In this document: in pieces, positions 59,939 through 64,000 of the stretch
Numbering within the stretch: the stretch's first letter is position 1
How the letters are laid out: the number at the start of each line of letters is the position of its first letter
From: Bacteroidia bacterium
GTDB lineage: Bacteria > Bacteroidota > Bacteroidia > Chitinophagales > Saprospiraceae
Length of the DNA stretch: 64,000 nucleotides
Assembly (NCBI GenBank): GCA_030426765.1
Contig: JAUHXV010000012.1
Span: 1 to 64,000, forward strand
Direction: 5' to 3'
The notes under the pieces: model-generated
Told to the model about the DNA's origin: nothing
Database searches by the model: none
The model's input: the letters and a program-made list of their open reading frames with translations, nothing else
Made by a program: the position numbers and the translations under genes

Positions 59939-62638
59939 ATGGGCAATTTCAGAATACTCTTATTGTTTCTGGGCGTATGGCTCTCCGGTGATTTGCTGGC
60001 GACGCATAACCGCGCCGGAGAAATCACCATTCGACAGACCGGAGATCTGACCATCGAAGCTACGGTGGTCACGTACACCAAGACGAGCAGTACACAAGCC
60101 GATCGGGATAGTGTGCTGGTCTATTGGGGAGATGGCAGTTCGGAGTTTGTTTATCGCGTCAATGGCAACGGAACACCACTGGCCAATAACAGGAAACTGA
60201 ACTTATATGTGGCCAGCCATACGTATCCCGGAAGAGCTACGTATAATATTTCCATGATGGATCCCAACCGAAACGGAGGCATCCTGAATGTCAACCCACC
60301 TAATTCAGAAGGTGTCCCTTTCTATATTGAAGCGACATATACGTTTCTCAATCCTCAGTTTCAAGGGTATAACAATACGGCCGTATTGCTCCAGCCCCCG
60401 ATTGACTTTGCGTGCGTTGGAAAACGCTATATCCACAATCCGAATGCGTATGATCCGGATGGCGACAGCCTTTCTTTTGAAATGATCGTCCCGCTTCAGG
60501 ACAGCGGACTGAATGTACCAAACTATATCCATCCCCCGCAAATCGAGCCTGGTCCCGATAATATCATGACGCTGGATCCAATCACCGGCGACCTGATCTG
60601 GGATGCACCCCAGATTGCCGGAGAATACAATATTGCCTTTCGGGTCAATGAATATCGAGACGGCGTACTCATCAGTTCCTTTATCCGGGATATGCAGATT
60701 CTGGTACTGGTGTGCAATAATAATCCACCGGATATTGAAACCATAGAAGATATATGTGTCGTAGCCGGTGAACCCATCAATATCACCATCAATATTTCGG
60801 ACCCGGATATCGACCAACAAGTGAAAGTATCTGCCTCCGGTGGACCGTTTGCACTCAGTGAAAACAAAGCTATCCTGGATGACGGACCCGGCGGATTTCA
60901 GGATCAGCCTTTCCAGGCATTCTTGCGATGGACACCAGCGTGTGAACAGATTCGGGAGCAACCTTATACCGTAGTTATTAAAGCAGTCGATGACTTCCTG
61001 GATACAACAGGCCTTGTGGATCTCTTTACGATTCGCATCAAAGTGATTGGCCCTCCTCCCCTGGGTGTTGACATAGGACATGGCGATGAGACGTTGGCAC
61101 TGTCCTGGGATCTTCCCTACAGTTGTGATACTGCTGCCAATGGATACTTCAAGGGTTTTTCCGTCTGGAAACGAACCGGCAGTAATCAATTCCAACCCGA
61201 TAGTTGTGAAACAGGTCTCGACGGGCGTGGATACACAAAAATCGTCACGAATTGGAAAGGGATGAAAGACGGACGCTATTTCTATGAAGACGCAGATATC
61301 ACCGATGATGGAAGTTACTGCTATCGCATCCTGGCTGAGTTTGCATTGACTACGCCTTCAGGGCAGCCCTATTTACGAGTGGTCAGTATTCCTTCTGATG
61401 AAGTCTGTCTGCGCGCAAAAGGAGACCAGCCATTGATCACACAGGCTTCTGTTGAAGTTACTGATAATGTAAATGGCGTAATTCGCGTAAAATGGATTCC
61501 ACCGGATCCCACGGCTCTCGACACCACCGTGTTTGGAGGACCGTACAGCTATCAGCTTATGCGAGCTGACGATATCAACGGGAATAGCTTTCAACCCATT
61601 CCCGGAGCGTTTTTTACTGCGCCATTTTTTGGAAGCTTAAAAGACACCATGTTTGAAGACCAGAATCTGGATACACGTAGTCGCGGGTATAGATACCGGA
61701 TGGACTTCTTTACCGGAAACTCACCAGACAAATACGGATCCTCTTCACCGGCATCGACAGTTTTTCTGACTGCCCTTCCTTCCGACGAATCCGCAATCCT
61801 GTCCTGGGCGTATGATACCCCATGGGATAATTATTCATTTGAGATCTGGCGGAGTGATCAGGGTAGTCCATTTGCGCTTGTTGGCACCACCACGGAGGAT
61901 AATTATGTCGACAAAACGGACATCATCAATGGATTGGAATATTGCTATAAAATATTCGCATTGGGAGATTACGGACTTGACATGGTACCGGCCCCTTTGA
62001 TGAATTATTCTCAGGAATCCTGTACTATCCCGATCGATAACGTACCACCTTGCGCCCCACTGGTTTCAGTTACCAATATTTGTGATGAAGCAGATCCTGA
62101 TGTGCCAGCAGATGCGTTTGTCAACTATGTCAAATGGACGATGCCGTGTTCGGATATGGATGTCGGCTACTACCTAATCTATTTTAGTGAGGTGCCCGGC
62201 GGACCCTACCAGGAGGTAGGTGCAGTCGATGAACCAATGAAAACTTTTGAACACAAACCGGGAGAGACCATTGCCGGCTGTTACACCGTTGTAGCTGTCG
62301 ATCTGGATGGAAATATCAGTGATTCTTCTGCGGAGGTTTGCGTAGATAACTGTCCTGTATACAATCTCCCTAATGCGTTTACGCCTAATGGCGATGGCCA
62401 GAATGATTACTTCCGCCCCTACAGTGCGCGATTTATTGAAACGGTTCAGTTTAAAGTATTTAATCGTTGGGGACAGGTAGTCTTTACCACGACTGATCCT
62501 CAAATCAATTGGGATGGAAAAAACAATAATGGGAAAGACGTATCTGATGGTGTATACTACTACACCTGCGAGGCTTATGAAAAACAAAATCTATCGCCTC
62601 TCACGCTCTCGGGATACATCGAATTAATTCGTGGTTAG
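59939..62638 (+). CDS. Type IX-secreted multidomain protein with CHU_C (type B) C-terminal domain
   Basis: An 899-residue secreted protein. A signal peptide (1-20) is followed by an N-terminal cadherin-like/PKD-type region with YWGDGSSEF, repeated beta-sandwich folds with NPPDIETIEDICVVAGEPI near 260, and fibronectin-III-like stretches. The end (about 810-899) has NAFTPNGDGQNDYFRP, FNRWGQVVF and WDGKNNNGKDVSDGVYYY, the signature of the gliding-motility-associated type B sorting domain. It would cross the outer membrane by the type IX system and attach to or leave the surface. Adhesin-like role is inference. Confidence 0.92.
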   Translation: MGNFRILLLFLGVWLSGDLLATHNRAGEITIRQTGDLTIEATVVTYTKTSSTQADRDSVLVYWGDGSSEFVYRVNGNGTPLANNRKLNLYVASHTYPGRATYNISMMDPNRNGGILNVNPPNSEGVPFYIEATYTFLNPQFQGYNNTAVLLQPPIDFACVGKRYIHNPNAYDPDGDSLSFEMIVPLQDSGLNVPNYIHPPQIEPGPDNIMTLDPITGDLIWDAPQIAGEYNIAFRVNEYRDGVLISSFIRDMQILVLVCNNNPPDIETIEDICVVAGEPINITINISDPDIDQQVKVSASGGPFALSENKAILDDGPGGFQDQPFQAFLRWTPACEQIREQPYTVVIKAVDDFLDTTGLVDLFTIRIKVIGPPPLGVDIGHGDETLALSWDLPYSCDTAANGYFKGFSVWKRTGSNQFQPDSCETGLDGRGYTKIVTNWKGMKDGRYFYEDADITDDGSYCYRILAEFALTTPSGQPYLRVVSIPSDEVCLRAKGDQPLITQASVEVTDNVNGVIRVKWIPPDPTALDTTVFGGPYSYQLMRADDINGNSFQPIPGAFFTAPFFGSLKDTMFEDQNLDTRSRGYRYRMDFFTGNSPDKYGSSSPASTVFLTALPSDESAILSWAYDTPWDNYSFEIWRSDQGSPFALVGTTTEDNYVDKTDIINGLEYCYKIFALGDYGLDMVPAPLMNYSQESCTIPIDNVPPCAPLVSVTNICDEADPDVPADAFVNYVKWTMPCSDMDVGYYLIYFSEVPGGPYQEVGAVDEPMKTFEHKPGETIAGCYTVVAVDLDGNISDSSAEVCVDNCPVYNLPNAFTPNGDGQNDYFRPYSARFIETVQFKVFNRWGQVVFTTTDPQINWDGKNNNGKDVSDGVYYYTCEAYEKQNLSPLTLSGYIELIRG

Positions 62639-62688
62639 GATGTATCCGTTCGCTCATCCCCAGTATTGTTTGACTCGAATACAAATAC

Positions 62689-63285
62689 ATGTTTTCAGGT
62701 ATCATTAAAGCCTTAGGGCAAGTACAGGACGTGTCGCAATTCGGTACCAATAAACGCGTGCGGATCGGTTCATCGATTTCCAACGACCTTCGTATCGATC
62801 AAAGCGTCGCGCATGATGGCGTCTGTCTCACCGTTGTGGAAACCGGTGATGGATATCATGTCGTAGATATGGTTGAAGAGACATTATCAAAGACTTCTTT
62901 TCATGCTATACAAAAGGGACAGTGGGTCAACCTCGAGCGCCCTATCGCGGTCAACACATTGCTGGACGGTCATCTGGTTCAGGGGCATGTGGATGCTTGC
63001 ATCCGATGTAGGCAAATCAAAAATCAGGAGGGAAGCTGGAAATTCACTTTTGAACTTCCCGAAACATTTGCCGCGCTGGTGATCCTGCATGGATCGGTCT
63101 GTATCAATGGTGTCAGTCTGACGGTGGCCGCTTTACACAAAGATTCATTTGAGGTAGCGATCATACCTTATACGTACGAACACACCACTTTCAGACATCT
63201 GAAGGAAGGTGATGGGGTCAACGTAGAATTTGACCTGATTGGAAAATACCTGAAACGCCTGGCTGAAGTACAGAAAACCGTATAA
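62689..63285 (+). CDS. ribE: Riboflavin synthase, alpha subunit
   Basis: A 198-residue enzyme that dismutates two 6,7-dimethyl-8-ribityllumazines to riboflavin. It has the usual MFSGII start and two lumazine-binding barrels: the first with VAHDGVCLTV near 43-52, the second with GSVCINGVSLTVAAL near 138-152. Length is normal. It is closed by a strong terminator. Symbol: some annotations use ribC. Confidence 0.95.
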   Translation: MFSGIIKALGQVQDVSQFGTNKRVRIGSSISNDLRIDQSVAHDGVCLTVVETGDGYHVVDMVEETLSKTSFHAIQKGQWVNLERPIAVNTLLDGHLVQGHVDACIRCRQIKNQEGSWKFTFELPETFAALVILHGSVCINGVSLTVAALHKDSFEVAIIPYTYEHTTFRHLKEGDGVNVEFDLIGKYLKRLAEVQKTV

Positions 63286-63289
63286 ACAA

Positions 63290-63323
63290 AAAGAGGGTTC
63301 GCGATAGCAAACCCTCTTTTTAT
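63290..63323. terminator. Intrinsic terminator between ribE and rpoC
   Basis: AAAAAGAGGGTT pairs with AAACCCTCTTTTT around CGCGATAGC, with A- and T-runs on both sides, so it can work for both the riboflavin synthase and convergent rpoC transcripts. Confidence 0.85.
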
Positions 63324-63356
63324 TCAATCAGACACCTCACAGAGGTAGTCTTTGTA

Positions 63357-64000
63357 TTAATCCTCTAACACGGTTTCTTCAATTTCCTCTTCGACTTCTT
63401 TTGGAAGCACGACGAGTTCATCATATCTGAAAGCTCCTGTTCCCGCCGGAATACGTTTTCCAACAATCACATTCTCTTTCAGACCTTGCAGATCATCTTT
63501 CTTAGCGGCGATCGCAGCAGTACTGAGTACCTTCGTTGTCTCCTGGAAGGAGGCGGCTGAAATCCAGCTCTTCGTACCTAATGAAGATCTTGTAATTCCT
63601 TGCAACATGGTACTTGATGTGGCCGCTACGGCATCTCTGTAGGACATGATCTTCTGGTCATTGCGCTTGAGGAAAGAATTCTCCTCGCGAATCTGACGCA
63701 GCGTCACCAGTCCACCAGCATTGTATTTTTGTGAATCACCGGCATCCGTAATCACCTTGCGATCGTAGATCAGATCATTTTCTTCAAAGAAATCGTGACG
63801 ATCTACAGATTCTCCCTGCAGGAAGCTCGTATCTCCCGGATCTACGATCAATACCCGGCGCATCATCTGGCGCACGATCACTTCGATATGCTTATCGTTG
63901 ATCGCAATACCCTGAGAGCGATATACTTCCTGAATACCATTTACCAGATACGACTGTACAGCAAATGGTCCCTTGATCGCCAGGATATCACCCGGTGAAA
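63357..64000 (-). CDS. rpoC: RNA polymerase beta' subunit, C-terminal part (cut by the window edge)
   Basis: The frame is open from its stop at 63357 through the right edge of the window, giving about 213 C-terminal residues of beta'. Matching stretches include [38 protein letters not shown], and [18 protein letters not shown] with [12 protein letters not shown] near the end, all conserved in bacterial beta'. The C-terminus ends in an acidic tail. The rest of the gene lies outside the window. Confidence 0.95.
   Translation of the reverse strand, partial: SPGDILAIKGPFAVQSYLVNGIQEVYRSQGIAINDKHIEVIVRQMMRRVLIVDPGDTSFLQGESVDRHDFFEENDLIYDRKVITDAGDSQKYNAGGLVTLRQIREENSFLKRNDQKIMSYRDAVAATSSTMLQGITRSSLGTKSWISAASFQETTKVLSTAAIAAKKDDLQGLKENVIVGKRIPAGTGAFRYDELVVLPKEVEEEIEETVLED

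Noticed and set aside
60305-61195. 296-codon minus-strand frame within the type IX-secreted protein gene
   Set aside because: Antisense to a gene with signal peptide, repeated beta-sandwich domains and a sorting domain; no independent evidence.
1-64000. tRNA, rRNA or integron/phage integrase genes
   Set aside because: I looked for tRNA-like arms and for integrase or transposase-like proteins and found none I could support.

Overview
The window reads as chromosomal DNA of a Bacteroidota bacterium, probably from the Saprospiria/Cytophagia side of the phylum. The signs are two SusC-like TonB-dependent receptors with an N-terminal carboxypeptidase-regulatory fold (one paired with a DUF4249 lipoprotein), the gliding protein GldC, a large secreted protein with a type IX secretion (CHU_C-type) C-terminal domain, futalosine-pathway menaquinone synthesis, and several promoter-like TAnnTTTG boxes of the kind the phylum's primary sigma factor uses. 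I identify no genus or species, and I see no rRNA or tRNA gene.

Layout. 1-5.6 kb: edge of an unknown gene, a serine hydrolase, a queuosine-precursor transporter and smc. 5.6-6.4 kb: a long intergenic repeat. 6.5-11.7 kb: a YkuK-type RNase H-like protein, a DUF6794 protein, a small membrane protein, mutS2 and aroC. 11.7-16.5 kb: an AT-rich accessory island with a broken TOTE-type primase fragment, an antitoxin-like gene, a three-gene toxin/immunity-like cluster and a GmrSD-type DUF262/HNH protein with a HEPN-like tail. The genes are separated by long imperfect palindromes that look like integron attC sites. 16.6-34.1 kb: housekeeping and envelope genes (nuclease, futalosine hydrolase, thioredoxin, DUF58, PPK2, SppA, YceI, dapB, dnaG, OmpH, PAP2, LptF/G, TonB receptor), with a second copy of the long repeat at 20.8-21.2 kb. 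34.2-37.4 kb: a methyltransferase, then a second AT-rich patch with a higBA toxin-antitoxin pair, a partial duplication of a PLP-enzyme gene and a transglutaminase-like gene. 37.4-49.1 kb: almost all minus strand, with a PLP enzyme, an aromatic decarboxylase, gldC, an SDR, DUF4249/TonB receptor, TraB, Lrp, glutamate dehydrogenase and ccmBCD. 49.3-63.3 kb: amidase, LuxE-like ligase, nucleoside phosphorylase, NadR-like kinase, era-der, rfbC-rfbD, an ArnT-like glycosyltransferase, the type IX-sorted protein and riboflavin synthase. The right edge holds the 3' end of rpoC.

How it fits together. Era and Der (ribosome assembly), DnaG, SMC and MutS2 (chromosome upkeep) and the rfb/ArnT genes (surface polysaccharide) are core functions. 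Defence and conflict functions sit in the two AT-rich patches. The points most worth following are the cassette-like island, the GmrSD-HEPN fusion, a candidate structured RNA or attenuator upstream of dapB, and a two-copy intergenic element whose central stem shows compensatory base changes.
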